From positions 1 to 53,381 of the forward strand of contig NZ_JAVVQU010000020.1 of NCBI RefSeq assembly GCF_036655075.1: 53,381 bases of DNA, given 5' to 3'. Source of the DNA: Holtiella sp036655075 (GTDB lineage: Bacteria > Bacillota > Clostridia > Lachnospirales > Cellulosilyticaceae). Every line of letters begins with the position of its first letter. The stretch's first letter is position 1. The translations under genes and the position numbers were made by a program. This document shows, in pieces, positions 8,031 through 17,292 of the stretch. Under the pieces are notes generated by a model that worked only from the letters and a program-made list of their open reading frames with translations, was not told where the DNA came from and searched no databases.

Positions 8031-8744
8031 TTATACTTTGGCTTTTTTCTTGCCTAGATAAGCTTCTTGAATTTTCTCATTTCTAAGTAGTGCAAGTCCT
8101 GTTCCCTCTAATATAATATTCCCTGTCTCAAGTACATAACCATAATCTGCACACTTAAGCGCAAGGTTAGCATTTTGCTCTATTAGGAGTATGGTCATCC
8201 CTTCCTTATGAATGGTCTTAATAATCTCAAAAATATCTTTAATAACAAGTGGTGCAAGACCTAGTGAGGGTTCATCCATCATTAACACTTTTGGCTTAGA
8301 CATAAGTGCACGGGCTACAGCCAACATTTGTTGCTCGCCCCCTGAGAGTGTCCCTGCTAACTGCCAATGCCTAGATTTTAGGATAGGAAAAAGCTTGTAG
8401 ACCCATTCAATATCTGCCGTTAAGTCATCTTTTCTTAAATAGGCACCTATCTTAATATTTTCTAGTACCGTCAAATTGGGAAAGATTCGTCGCCCTTCTG
8501 GTACAAGTGAAATGCCTCTACTGACAATTTGGTTAGTGCCCGCCCCTATAATACACTCACCTTCTAGTAAAATATCACCTGAGTCTGCCTTCACCAAGCC
8601 CATAATGGTTCTTAGAATCGTACTTTTTCCAGCTCCATTAGCACCTATTAACGTTACAATATGATTATCAGGCACCTCTAGACTAATACCTTTGACCGCT
8701 TCTATGCCACCATAGCTCACTTTTAAATCATTGATTTTCAGCAT
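8031..8744 (-). CDS. livF: Branched-chain amino acid ABC transporter ATPase LivF
   Basis: The protein of about 237 residues has Walker A GANGAGKST, the LivF-specific VPEGRRIFPNLTVLENI segment, signature LSGGEQQMLAVARALMS, Walker B VLMMDEPSLGLAP and switch His replaced in the usual LivF way by LLIEQN. It pairs with LivG to drive high-affinity uptake through LivHM. I prefer the ATG two codons inside the GTG-opened frame because GGGGGTGA lies at the right distance. The reading frame overlaps the livG end by 17 bases, which indicates coupling. It is the last gene of the operon and is followed by a terminator. Confidence 0.93.
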   Translation of the reverse strand: MLKINDLKVSYGGIEAVKGISLEVPDNHIVTLIGANGAGKSTILRTIMGLVKADSGDILLEGECIIGAGTNQIVSRGISLVPEGRRIFPNLTVLENIKIGAYLRKDDLTADIEWVYKLFPILKSRHWQLAGTLSGGEQQMLAVARALMSKPKVLMMDEPSLGLAPLVIKDIFEIIKTIHKEGMTILLIEQNANLALKCADYGYVLETGNIILEGTGLALLRNEKIQEAYLGKKKAKV

Positions 8745-9507
8745 CTTCACTCACCCCCAAGTAGGCCTCAATAACCCGCTCATTTTGTTGAATCTCTTCT
8801 GCTGTCCCCTTGGCTATAAGCTTTCCAAAGTCTAGGACATAAATATGCTCTGAGATTTCCATAACCAACTCCATATGATGCTCTATCATAAAGACTGTCA
8901 AATTAAACTCATCTCGAATACGCTTAATAAAAGCTGTCAGCTCTAAGGTCTCTTGTGGGTTCATCCCTGCTGCCGGTTCGTCTAAAAGTAAGAGTTTTGG
9001 CTTGGTCGCTAATGCCCTTGCAATCTCTAAGTGGCGCTGTTGACCATAAGGCAAGCTACTCGCCTTCTCATCTTTTACATCCAATAACCCTACTGTTTCT
9101 AGAAGACTTAATGCCTTCTCCTGCATTTGCGACTCCTCTTGTCTTGCTTTCTTTGACCGTAAGACGGTGCTGAAAAAGTTGTGCTGAAGGTGCATATGTT
9201 GTGGAATCAAGATATTCTCAAGAACGCTCATCTCCTTGAACAAGCGAATGTTTTGAAAAGTTCTTGCAATACCTTGTTGTGTAATCCTATCCACACGCAT
9301 TCTCGTTATGTTTTGGTCATTGAAGTACACTGTTCCTTCTGTTGGGAAGTATACCCCTGTAATTACATTGAATACAGTCGTTTTTCCTGCCCCATTGGGA
9401 CCAATAAGCGCTACTATTTCGCCTTCATGTACTTCTAAGTCTAAGCCATCAATAGCAACTACCCCACCAAATTGCATCGTTAGTTGATTAAGTTTTAAAA
9501 CGTTCAT
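8728..9507 (-). CDS. livG: Branched-chain amino acid ABC transporter ATPase LivG
   Basis: The 259-residue ATPase has Walker A GPNGAGKTT, the LivG hallmark GIARTFQNIRLFKEMSVLEN, a signature region reading LPYGQQRHLEIARALA (the LivG form of LSGGQ), Walker B LLLLDEPAAGMNP and switch His in IEHHM. An in-frame GTG lies two codons upstream, but AAAGGAGGT is best placed for the ATG at 9507. That ATG shares one base with the livM stop (TGATG), so translation is coupled. It acts with LivF on the cytoplasmic side of LivHM. Confidence 0.94.
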   Translation of the reverse strand: MNVLKLNQLTMQFGGVVAIDGLDLEVHEGEIVALIGPNGAGKTTVFNVITGVYFPTEGTVYFNDQNITRMRVDRITQQGIARTFQNIRLFKEMSVLENILIPQHMHLQHNFFSTVLRSKKARQEESQMQEKALSLLETVGLLDVKDEKASSLPYGQQRHLEIARALATKPKLLLLDEPAAGMNPQETLELTAFIKRIRDEFNLTVFMIEHHMELVMEISEHIYVLDFGKLIAKGTAEEIQQNERVIEAYLGVSEDAENQ

Positions 9508-10580
9508 CAGCACACCTCCTTTTGTTTTCTATTCTTCCACTTTGTCTTTATGTTCTTGAAAAACTGCTTTATACCTTCCCAGGTCAATTCATTTTGTCCC
9601 ATAATGCCTTTACGATAATACAGTACAACAACCATCAAAATTACAGAAAATACAACCATTCTAAGGCCTGGTCTAAAAAGTGGAATCTCCCTGCCAAACA
9701 ACTTCGTTGGCTCATCTAAGAACCTTAACCATTCCAGTCCTGCCGTTACAAGAAAAGCCGAGATTACTGTTCCCGAAATGCTCCCCATCCCGCCTAGTAC
9801 AATAATAAGTAAGAAATTATAAGTAAGTGTAAAGTAAAACTGCTTGGGGTCTACTGTCCCTAGCAATGCAGCAAAAAGTCCACCACCAATACCTGCCATA
9901 AAACCACTAATCATAAAAGAAATCACCTTATGCTTAAAGAGGGAAATCCCCATAGCCTCTGCTGCTACCTCATCTTCTCGAATTGACTTAAAGGCCCTAC
10001 CATAACTCGAGCGAATAAGTAGGAACATAAAAATAATAGATAGTAACATCACCCCAAAGGTCCACCACATGCTTGTAATAGTCGGAATGTTCTTAATCCC
10101 CAAAGCACCGTTAGTAATGCTTTGTAAGTTGGTAAAGACAATACGTATAATCTCGGAAAATCCTAGTGTAGCAATAGCTAAATAGTCTCCCTTTAGCCTT
10201 AGTACAGGTGCTCCAATTAAGAACGCACATCCTGCTGCCACTACACCTCCAAGTATCAAGGCTATTACAAAAGGTAACTGAATATTAGCAATCATCGGAT
10301 GCATTGGCTCTAGATAATATACCATTTCACGCTCTGCCAGAGGTACAGTGAAAATCCCCACACAATAGGCACCAATAGCCATAAACCCTGCTTGCCCTAG
10401 TGAAAAAAGTCCTGTAAAGCCATTGATTAAATTCATAGATAATCCTAAAACCGTATAAATGGCACACAAATTTAAAATACGTTTCAAATAACTATCTAAA
10501 AAGATGTTGCCTAGTGCTACACAGATGCCCAGCGCAATTATTGCCCCTAAAGTGAGCATCATTTTTTTCTTTTTAGTCAT
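9507..10580 (-). CDS. livM: Branched-chain amino acid ABC transporter permease LivM
   Basis: The 357-residue integral membrane protein has about nine to ten hydrophobic segments. It carries the family signatures YTVLGLSMNLINGFTGLFSL near residue 45, GDYLAIATLGFSEIIR in the centre and the permease loop SIREDEVAAEAMGI, which couples to the ATPase. It is the M-type partner of LivH. The C-terminal tail (about 30 residues, Lys-rich) is cytoplasmic. The start lies three bases after the livH stop with GAGAAGG inside the end of livH, so the genes form one message. Confidence 0.93.
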   Translation of the reverse strand: MTKKKKMMLTLGAIIALGICVALGNIFLDSYLKRILNLCAIYTVLGLSMNLINGFTGLFSLGQAGFMAIGAYCVGIFTVPLAEREMVYYLEPMHPMIANIQLPFVIALILGGVVAAGCAFLIGAPVLRLKGDYLAIATLGFSEIIRIVFTNLQSITNGALGIKNIPTITSMWWTFGVMLLSIIFMFLLIRSSYGRAFKSIREDEVAAEAMGISLFKHKVISFMISGFMAGIGGGLFAALLGTVDPKQFYFTLTYNFLLIIVLGGMGSISGTVISAFLVTAGLEWLRFLDEPTKLFGREIPLFRPGLRMVVFSVILMVVVLYYRKGIMGQNELTWEGIKQFFKNIKTKWKNRKQKEVC

Positions 10581-10583
10581 TGC

Positions 10584-11474
10584 TTACACCTTCTCTATAA
10601 CTTTCTCACCCATAAGACCACTTGGCCTTACAAGTAAAATGATAATAAGAAGTACAAAGGCTATGGCATCTCGGTATCCTGTCAAACTACTAAAGCAAGC
10701 TACCAAAAGCACCTCTACTAACCCCAATATAAAACCTCCAATTACAGCACCTTTAACATTACCAATTCCACCTATAACTGCTGCAATAAAGCACTTAAGC
10801 CCTGGCATAACCCCCATCATAGGTTGTACTTGAGGATATTTCATTCCCCATAATATGGCTCCAATTGCCGCAAGTCCAGACCCTATAGCAAAGGTGGCAC
10901 CTATAACCTTATTGATTTCAATCCCCATAACTTTAGCAATCTCATGATCTTTAGACACCGCACGCATAGCCATCCCAAGTTTTGTTTTATTGATGATTAA
11001 AATAAGTCCTATTAAAATAAGGATGGTAACAACAGGTACTACAATCATAAGTGGTTGTATGCTCACACCACCTATTGCAATAGGTGTCGTCATTGCCGGG
11101 AATTCTGGAAAAGCCTTGGGCTTACCAGAAAACAAAAAGGTCGCTAAGTTCTCCAAAAAGAAAGAGACGCCTATGGCTGAAATTAAAATAGAAGATTTGG
11201 GCGCATCCCTAAGCGGTCTATACGCAGCCTTCTCCACTAAGCTTCCTAATATAACAGTACATACTACGACAAGGATAATCGCTATATACCATGGTACATG
11301 AAAAATGGTAATACCGAAAAATGCAAAATAGGCTGACATCATAAAAATGTCTCCATGTGCAAAGTTAATAAGTCTTAAAATTCCATACACCATGGTATAC
11401 CCAATGGCAATTAGAGCATATAAACTCCCTAGTGAAATGCCATTGGCAAGGTGCTGCATCCACGTACTTAACAT
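10584..11474 (-). CDS. livH: Branched-chain amino acid ABC transporter permease LivH
   Basis: The 296-residue permease has seven to eight membrane segments. Family marks are NGISLGSLYALIAIGYTMVY and LINFAHGDIFM near the N-terminus and the ATPase-contact loop MRAVSKDHEIAKVMGI (about residues 195-210). A later GGIGNVKGAVIGG motif is also typical. It forms the translocation path with LivM. GGGGGAAA precedes the ATG. About 105 bases separate it from the binding-protein gene upstream; that gap contains an inverted repeat (GGGTTAGCC...GGCTAACCC, about 11534-11572), a likely partial terminator that keeps binding-protein expression higher than the permease genes. Confidence 0.93.
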   Translation of the reverse strand: MLSTWMQHLANGISLGSLYALIAIGYTMVYGILRLINFAHGDIFMMSAYFAFFGITIFHVPWYIAIILVVVCTVILGSLVEKAAYRPLRDAPKSSILISAIGVSFFLENLATFLFSGKPKAFPEFPAMTTPIAIGGVSIQPLMIVVPVVTILILIGLILIINKTKLGMAMRAVSKDHEIAKVMGIEINKVIGATFAIGSGLAAIGAILWGMKYPQVQPMMGVMPGLKCFIAAVIGGIGNVKGAVIGGFILGLVEVLLVACFSSLTGYRDAIAFVLLIIILLVRPSGLMGEKVIEKV

Positions 11475-11533
11475 GAAATTTCCCCCTTTTCTTATTTTCC
11501 TTCCAATAAGACACTACCCTTTTAAGCCAAAAG

Positions 11534-11573
11534 AGGGTTAGCCCATTATTCCTACACGGTTCGGCTAACCCAT
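11534..11573 (-). terminator. Intercistronic hairpin between livJ and livH
   Basis: GGGTTAGCC (about 11534-11542) pairs with GGCTAACCC (about 11563-11571). The stem lies just after the binding-protein stop and before the permease genes, the usual site of a partial terminator or mRNA-stabilising stem in ABC importer operons. No strong T-run follows, so readthrough is likely. Confidence 0.5.
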
Positions 11574-11579
11574 CAAGTT

Positions 11580-12755
11580 CTATTTAATGACTACAGTATC
11601 AGAGTATACAAACTTACCGCCTTCAACCTTTTTAATAATGGCCATGTTTTTGTCCGCATCGCCCTCTTCATTAATGGTAATCATACCTGTTACACCTTCA
11701 AAATCTACAGTCTTAGCAAGTTCATCTCGAATCGCCTTAGGGTCACTACTCCCCGCACGTTCAATGGCATCTAAAATCAAAATATAGGCATCGTATCCTA
11801 GTGCACTTACTGCTGGTACACTATCACGATCTGGATAAGCTGCTTTATAAGCTTCTACAAACTTTTTAGCTTCATCTGTAGCAGGTGCTGTGTCATCAAA
11901 AAATGTAGAAAGGACAACACCTTCTACTTCTTTGCCGCCTACTTCAATAAATTCATTAGTTTCCCAAGTGTCCCCACCTACAAAAGGTATGGTCATTCCC
12001 AAATTACGTGCTTGTTTAATAATAAGTGCTGACTCAGTAAAGTTCCCTGGTGCAAAGACTACATCTGGATTCTTTTCTTTAATATTAGTCAAAATTCCTG
12101 AAAAATCTTGGTCATTGGTATTGTAATTTCCTGTTGTAACGATACAATCAGGGTCACCTGTAAGTTCTGTAAATGCATCTACAAAAAACTTTGCAAGGCC
12201 TACTGCATAGTCATTAGATACTTCTTGGATGATAGCAGCTTTTCTATAGCCTTGCTCGTAACAATAATTAGCCATAACAGTACCTTGGAATGGGTCTAAG
12301 AAGCATACACGGAAATAATAAGGATTATCCTTAGTTACTAATGGATTCGTACAAGATGCGCCTACTGCTGGCACTTCATTGCTCTTCACAATATTGCCTG
12401 CTGCAATAGAAAAACTTGATCCCCATGATCCAATAATGGCAGATACTTTATCCTTTTCTATAAGTCGTGCTGCTGCCGTTGTGGCTTCAGCCTTATCAGA
12501 TTTATTGTCTGCAATAACCAGTTCTACCTTTTTCCCCAATACTTCTGGATACAACTGGTTGGCAATTTTCATCCCTTCTACTTCTAGCTCTCCTCCAGCA
12601 GCATTTGCCCCTGTCAAAGGTTCAAATACACCAATTTTAATTACATCTTCACTACTACTTCCACCATTTCCTGCTCCTCCTGTACTACTACAACCAGTAA
12701 GAGTCGTTACAAGCATCACGCCACATACTAAAAAGCTCATCAGTTTTTTCATCAT
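11580..12755 (-). CDS. livJ: Branched-chain amino acid ABC transporter substrate-binding lipoprotein
   Basis: The 391-residue protein opens with a lipoprotein signal (Lys-Lys, hydrophobic core, lipobox LTGC, Cys at about residue 22), followed by a Gly/Ser-rich linker. A type I periplasmic binding domain follows with IKIGVFEPLTGANAAGGELE, the mid-domain AIIGSWGSSFSIAAGNIV and the ligand-loop VSNDYAVGLAKFF. It is the extracellular receptor of the LivFGMH importer, tethered to the membrane. Leu/Ile/Val is the family default, but other amino acids or amides are possible. It is the first gene of the operon, preceded by GGGGGC and about 200 bases of noncoding sequence that should hold the promoter. 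Confidence 0.92.
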   Translation of the reverse strand: MMKKLMSFLVCGVMLVTTLTGCSSTGGAGNGGSSSEDVIKIGVFEPLTGANAAGGELEVEGMKIANQLYPEVLGKKVELVIADNKSDKAEATTAAARLIEKDKVSAIIGSWGSSFSIAAGNIVKSNEVPAVGASCTNPLVTKDNPYYFRVCFLDPFQGTVMANYCYEQGYRKAAIIQEVSNDYAVGLAKFFVDAFTELTGDPDCIVTTGNYNTNDQDFSGILTNIKEKNPDVVFAPGNFTESALIIKQARNLGMTIPFVGGDTWETNEFIEVGGKEVEGVVLSTFFDDTAPATDEAKKFVEAYKAAYPDRDSVPAVSALGYDAYILILDAIERAGSSDPKAIRDELAKTVDFEGVTGMITINEEGDADKNMAIIKKVEGGKFVYSDTVVIK

Positions 12756-12894
12756 TTAGCCCCCTTTATGCACAACTACTATTGTTCTATAAATATTCAC
12801 CTATAATCTTGAATATGCAAGAATTTAAGGTGATCAGGTCCTCTTGTCATTGTTTCAATGCTCAAATTTTATAGGCTACAATGTAATATCTTTG

Positions 12895-12922
12895 TTTACA
12901 TTCTGAAAAACTATATTATAAT
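12895..12922 (+). promoter_or_regulatory. Sigma-A-type promoter of the FUSC-like gene
   Basis: TTTACA (12895-12900), 16-base spacer and TATAAT (12917-12922), about 48 bases before the start codon at 12971. Confidence 0.65.
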
Positions 12923-12970
12923 AATAATCGAGTGAAAAAACGAATATTTGATAGATAGAGGTTAGTAATA

Positions 12971-13558
12971 ATGGGAATTCAATTTAAAATTGGGATGCGT
13001 ACACTTAAAACTTTAATAGCTGTAGCAATCTGTATTATCACCCTTTCGTTTGTCGGTGTACAAGATCCATTCTTTGCATGCATTGCCACCATCTTTGTTA
13101 TTCAAGGGGATAAAGATGGCTCTGTAAAAAATGCTAAAAACCGTGTATGGGGAACTGCCTATGGGAGTATCGTTTCTAATATTGTTTTAGTATGCCTAAG
13201 CTTTTTGCCTTATAACGCTTATGTGCAAACACTTGCAACTTGCTTAAGTATTTTCTTAGTTATTCAAATGGCCTTATTCTTCAAAAAGCCTGCTGCTATT
13301 TTCCCAGGCTGCATTGTACTATGTGCCATTCTTTGTACTACAACTAATATTCAAACGCCACTTTTATATGCCATTAAACGCACAGCTTATACCCTGTATG
13401 GGGCTATTGTAGGCTTAGTCATTAACCTTTACGTCTGTCCTTATCAACCAACTGCCGCCGATATTATGGAAGATCTTGCAGATGAGATTGCTGAGGATAC
13501 TCGTGAAGCCATGGAAGCTATTGAAGCTATAGAAAAAAATACAGAAAAAAGCGCCTAG
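12971..13558 (+). CDS. FUSC/aromatic acid exporter-type membrane protein
   Basis: The 195-residue protein is a single set of membrane helices of the ArAE_1/FUSC type. MGIQFKIGMRTLKTLIAVAI is a typical opening, followed by DPFFACIATIFVIQGDKDGS and the family-like NRVWGTAYGSIVS. Five or six hydrophobic segments run to about residue 165, and an acidic C-terminal helix (EDLADEIAEDTREAMEAIEA) follows. It is shorter than full aromatic acid exporters and lacks the large cytosolic domain, as is common for Firmicute DUF939 proteins. The role is export of an unknown acid or envelope homeostasis. It converges with aspS, and its stop codon lies inside the shared terminator stem. Confidence 0.8.
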   Translation: MGIQFKIGMRTLKTLIAVAICIITLSFVGVQDPFFACIATIFVIQGDKDGSVKNAKNRVWGTAYGSIVSNIVLVCLSFLPYNAYVQTLATCLSIFLVIQMALFFKKPAAIFPGCIVLCAILCTTTNIQTPLLYAIKRTAYTLYGAIVGLVINLYVCPYQPTAADIMEDLADEIAEDTREAMEAIEAIEKNTEKSA

Positions 13559-13575
13559 AAGACTCTAGGCGCTTT
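13551..13575. terminator. Bidirectional terminator between the FUSC-like gene and aspS
   Basis: GCGCCTAG (13551-13558) pairs with CTAGGCGC (13564-13571). A T-rich stretch follows on the plus strand, and T6 follows on the minus strand. The first arm contains the stop codon of the plus-strand gene. Confidence 0.85.
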
Positions 13576-13597
13576 CTCTATACTTCAAGTGAAACAA

Positions 13598-15406
13598 TTA
13601 AACTTGTGGTGCTTCGTTTTCTTTAACTAATTCTTGAATTGCAAGAGCTAATTCATCTAATTGTTTTTGGTCTACACAACTTGGTGCTTCTGTCATAAGA
13701 CAGCTTGCATCTTTTACTTTAGGGAAGGCAATGACGTCACGGATGTTGTCACGTTTTGCCATAAGCATAACGATTCTATCAAGACCGAATGCTAACCCGC
13801 CATGTGGTGGTACACCATATTTAAAGGCATTGAGTAAGAAGCCAAAACGTTCGTAAGCTTCTTCTTTTGTAAAGCCCAGAAGGTTGAACATTTTTTCTTG
13901 CACATCGCCTTGATAAATACGAATACTACCGCCACCAAGTTCATAACCATTTAAGCAAAGGTCATAAGCTTTAGCACGTACTTTACCTGGATCTGTATCC
14001 ATAAGTGCAATATCTTCATCTTTAGGCATTGTGAATGGGTGGTGCATGGCTACATATCTGCCGCCTTCTTCATCGTACTCAAGAAGTGGGAAATCTGTTA
14101 CCCATACAAATCTAAACTCATCTTTGTTGATAAGGTCTAAACGTCTTGCAACTTCTTGACGGAGTGCACCAAGTGCTGCATATACAACAGATGGTTTGTC
14201 TGCTACAACTAAGATAAGGTCGTTATCTGTTGTACTCATACGTTCTTTCATTGCAGCTACAGTCTCTGGTGTTAAGAACTTAGTGAATGAAGATTTTTCT
14301 TCTCCATCTGGTCTAACTTGTAACCAAGCCACACCTTTTGCACCGAAGTCTTGACCTACTTTAACTAAGCTATCAATTTGTTTACGTCCAAGGTCACCCA
14401 TTCCTTTTGCATTGATGGCACGTACTGAACCACCATTTGCTAGTGCATTTTCAAATACAGCAAATCCGCTGTCTGCTACCACATCTGAAAGGTCAGTAAG
14501 CTCTACACCAAAACGTAAGTCTGGTTTGTCACTACCGAAACGATCCATAGCTTCTTGGTATGTTAATCTTTGGATTGGAAGTTGTACTTCATGCCCAAGC
14601 ACATCCTTGAACACATGTTGGATAAGTTGTTCGTTAAGTCCCATAACTTCTTCCATGTCTACGAAGCTTAACTCCATATCGATTTGTGTAAACTCTGGTT
14701 GACGGTCAGCACGAAGGTCTTCGTCACGGAAACATTTTACGATTTGGAAGTAACGGTCATAGCCTGACACCATAAGAAGTTGTTTAAAGATCTGTGGTGA
14801 TTGAGGTAATGCATAGAAGTTACCTGGATGTACACGAGATGGTACTAAGTAGTCGCGTGCACCTTCTGGCGTAGATTTTGTAAGCATTGGTGTTTCAATT
14901 TCAAGGAAACCTTTTTCTTCTAAGAAACGTCTTACAGCCCCTGTTGTTTTGCTACGCATCATAATTGTGTTTTGCATATCTGGACGACGAAGGTCTAAGT
15001 AACGATATTTAAGACGTAACTCTTCTCTTACATCACTGTTTTCTACAATTTCGAAAGGTGTTGTTTCAGCTTCAGCTAAAATACGAAGTTCTTGTACTTC
15101 GATTTCAATATCACCTGTTTTCATTGTTTTGTTCGCATCTTCACCACGTGAACGTACTACACCTGTTGCTGCAATAACATATTCACTTCTAAGTGTTTCA
15201 GCTTTTTCAAATACCTCTTTATCTGTTTCTTCACCAAAAGCTAATTGAAGTAAGCCTGAACGGTCTCTTAATGTAATGAAAAGTAATTGACCTAAATTTC
15301 TTCTTCTTTGTACCCATCCCATGACTGTCACAGTCTCGCCAACGTTGGCATGGCTAAGTTCTGTACAACGGTGTGTTCTTTGTAAACCTTGCATTGATTC
15401 TGACAT
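13598..15406 (-). CDS. aspS: Aspartyl-tRNA synthetase
   Basis: The 602-residue class IIb synthetase has the order expected of bacterial AspRS. An OB-fold anticodon-binding domain (GWVQRRRNLGQLLFITLRDR, about residues 30-50) is followed by motif 2 around FRDEDLRADRQPEFTQIDME, the inserted GAD domain (about residues 300-420), and motif 3 GLAFGLDRIVML. It charges tRNA-Asp in the cytoplasm. AAGGAGGAGCG precedes the ATG. It lies 95 bases after hisS on the same strand and shares the T-box leader. Whether it also charges tRNA-Asn cannot be told from the window. Confidence 0.97.
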   Translation of the reverse strand: MSESMQGLQRTHRCTELSHANVGETVTVMGWVQRRRNLGQLLFITLRDRSGLLQLAFGEETDKEVFEKAETLRSEYVIAATGVVRSRGEDANKTMKTGDIEIEVQELRILAEAETTPFEIVENSDVREELRLKYRYLDLRRPDMQNTIMMRSKTTGAVRRFLEEKGFLEIETPMLTKSTPEGARDYLVPSRVHPGNFYALPQSPQIFKQLLMVSGYDRYFQIVKCFRDEDLRADRQPEFTQIDMELSFVDMEEVMGLNEQLIQHVFKDVLGHEVQLPIQRLTYQEAMDRFGSDKPDLRFGVELTDLSDVVADSGFAVFENALANGGSVRAINAKGMGDLGRKQIDSLVKVGQDFGAKGVAWLQVRPDGEEKSSFTKFLTPETVAAMKERMSTTDNDLILVVADKPSVVYAALGALRQEVARRLDLINKDEFRFVWVTDFPLLEYDEEGGRYVAMHHPFTMPKDEDIALMDTDPGKVRAKAYDLCLNGYELGGGSIRIYQGDVQEKMFNLLGFTKEEAYERFGFLLNAFKYGVPPHGGLAFGLDRIVMLMAKRDNIRDVIAFPKVKDASCLMTEAPSCVDQKQLDELALAIQELVKENEAPQV

Positions 15407-15501
15407 ATTCGCTCCTCCTTAATTGTCTATACAATCTCTTATTTATTGTCACCTTCAAGCCTTAGCACGCTAAAACTTGAAGCGATACACTTTGCTAAAT
15501 C

Positions 15502-16767
15502 TTACTTACTAAGTTCCTCTTGCATCACTGCTACAAGGTCACTAAAGGCTACTTCACGTGTTTCACCATTTTCCATATTTTTAAGATTAATCACTTGATT
15601 TTCCATTTCACTCTCACCAATGATGGCTGAGTACTTGGCACCAATTTTATTAGCAAATTTCATTTGCGCTTTAACGCTTCTTTGCAAGTGGTCACTCTCT
15701 GCACTAATTCCTGCTGCTCTAAGCTGGGTAATAAGTTTATAAGCGATAACCGTTGCATCATCACCTCTATAACCTAAGAATAGATCTCTTGTCGCTTGAG
15801 GCAGTGTGTTTCCATTTTCTGCTTCTTTGGCTAAGATAAGACGTTCCATACCTGCGCCAAAGCCAACAGCTGGTGTTGGTTTGCCACCTATTTCTTCTAT
15901 TAGACCGTTGTAGCGTCCACCACCACATACAGTCCCTTGTGAACCAATATCATTAGATACAAATTCAAATACTGTCTTTGTATAGTAGTCTAAACCACGT
16001 ACAATTTTAGGATCTACTACAAAAGGAATACCCATAGCCGTTAAAAGCTCTTGTACTTTATTAAAGTGTGCCATACAGCCTTCACCTAAAGTATCTAATA
16101 CTGTAGGTGCATCTTCGAACATTCCCTGACAGTTTGGATTTTTACAGTCAAGTACACGAAGAGGGTTTTTCTCACGACGTTCGTTACAAAGTGGGCAAAG
16201 TCCTTCTTTTTTAGTTTCTAAGAAAGCTTTAAGTGCTTCATTGTACTTTTGGCGGCACTCACGGTCACCAAGTGAGTTAATGTGAAGCTCTACCTTTGTA
16301 AGACCAATACGTTTTAAAAGTTCATAACCAATGCTGATGATCTCTGCATCTGCTGTTGGTGCATCTGAACCAAACATCTCTACACCAAATTGGTGGAATT
16401 GTCTTTGTCTACCTGCTTGAGGTTTTTCATATCTAAAAGTAGGGGAAATATAGTAAAGTTTAACAGGTTGAGTATCTGCTCCCATATTGTGTTCAAGATA
16501 ACTACGCGCCACTCCTGCTGTACTTTCTGGTTTTAAGGTAATTGCATTCTCCCCTTTATCTATGAAAGAGTACATTTCCTTTTGTACCACATCTGTTGTA
16601 TCGCCTACACTTCTTTGAAACAGATTTGTAAATTCAAACATTGGCGTACGAATTTGAGTAAATCCAAAATCATCGCATAAGCCTCTAATGGTCTGTTCCA
16701 TGTCGAGCCATTTTCTCATCTCTTCACCAAAAATATCTTTGGTTCCTTTTAATGCACGGATTTCCAT
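15502..16767 (-). CDS. hisS: Histidyl-tRNA synthetase
   Basis: The 421-residue class IIa synthetase opens with EIRALKGTKDIFGEEM. It carries motif 2 (FRYEKPQAGRQRQFHQFGVE), the two histidine-site signatures (LDYYTKTVFEF and GGGRYNGLIEEIGG), motif 3 (AVGFGAGMERLIL) and the C-terminal HGTP anticodon-binding domain. A Cys cluster CPLCNERREKNPLRVLDCKN with a later CQG is present in the insertion domain, as in many Firmicute enzymes. I chose the second ATG of the MLME start, since AAGGAG is six bases before it. It is the first gene behind the T-box leader, with aspS second. Confidence 0.96.
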   Translation of the reverse strand: MEIRALKGTKDIFGEEMRKWLDMEQTIRGLCDDFGFTQIRTPMFEFTNLFQRSVGDTTDVVQKEMYSFIDKGENAITLKPESTAGVARSYLEHNMGADTQPVKLYYISPTFRYEKPQAGRQRQFHQFGVEMFGSDAPTADAEIISIGYELLKRIGLTKVELHINSLGDRECRQKYNEALKAFLETKKEGLCPLCNERREKNPLRVLDCKNPNCQGMFEDAPTVLDTLGEGCMAHFNKVQELLTAMGIPFVVDPKIVRGLDYYTKTVFEFVSNDIGSQGTVCGGGRYNGLIEEIGGKPTPAVGFGAGMERLILAKEAENGNTLPQATRDLFLGYRGDDATVIAYKLITQLRAAGISAESDHLQRSVKAQMKFANKIGAKYSAIIGESEMENQVINLKNMENGETREVAFSDLVAVMQEELSK

Positions 16768-16876
16768 AAGCATCTCCTTTTCACGATTTATTCACAATAC
16801 TAAAGCTTATTTTTAAAAATTATGCACAATTTCACTGCATTCATACACATTTTGTGGGAAACCAATTTTAAACAAT

Positions 16877-17115
16877 AAAAAACGCCCCTAGCATAATTGC
16901 CAGGGACGATATCATCGCGTTGCCACCCTGGTTCAAAACCCAAATAAACTTAAGTTCTGCACCTCTATGGCCTCTAACGTAGCCACACGTCGTATCCTAC
17001 TTGATTCAAATACACACTCCGAGATGTCTTCTGATCTTATGAAGGCTTGCAGCCGTAGGCCTTCTCTCTGTAAGGTAGATCATACTCTTTCTCATCATAG
17101 ATTTATGTATTAAGT
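16877..17115 (-). ncRNA. T-box leader of hisS-aspS, predicted tRNA-Asp specific
   Basis: The minus strand carries the T-box sequence AGGGTGGCAACGCGA (plus 16915-16929), followed by a terminator hairpin (arms plus 16901-16908 and 16883-16890) and T6. Stem I begins with AATACA pairing TGTATT and contains the CAGAGAG and GGCTGCAAGCC distal elements. The specifier loop has an AGTA on its 5' side and AGAAGACATCTC on its 3' side, which by alignment to the glyQS leader gives the codon GAC (Asp; plus 17026-17028). The antiterminator bulge reads TGGC, whose C pairs with discriminator G73 of tRNA-Asp and not with C73 of tRNA-His. Both signals therefore point to uncharged tRNA-Asp as the inducer of both synthetases. 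Confidence 0.92.
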
Positions 17116-17123
17116 TAGTTGTT

Positions 17124-17152
17124 ATTTTATAGCTGATGTAGGTTTTTGTCAA
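17124..17152 (-). promoter_or_regulatory. Sigma-A promoter of the T-box/hisS-aspS operon
   Basis: On the minus strand, TTGACA (plus 17147-17152), 17-base spacer and TAAAAT (plus 17124-17129), just before the T-box stem I. Confidence 0.8.
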
Positions 17153-17207
17153 GGAGTATATGCTTAAAATGCGATTTTTCTAATTCTTTTACACCCCAAA
17201 TTTCCTA

Positions 17208-17236
17208 TTGCATTTTCAAAATGCTATTGCTATAAT
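17208..17236 (+). promoter_or_regulatory. Sigma-A-type promoter of the GNAT gene
   Basis: TTGCAT (17208-17213), 17-base spacer and TATAAT (17231-17236), 56 bases before the start codon. Confidence 0.75.
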
Positions 17237-17292
17237 ACTGTCTATCGCTCACTTTTACAAAAACATATATTTTTTACAGAAAGAGGGATTTT

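Noticed and set aside
13551..13575. Hairpin as a regulatory element inside the FUSC-like gene
   Set aside because: It has T-runs on both sides and lies between converging genes, so a shared terminator explains it fully.
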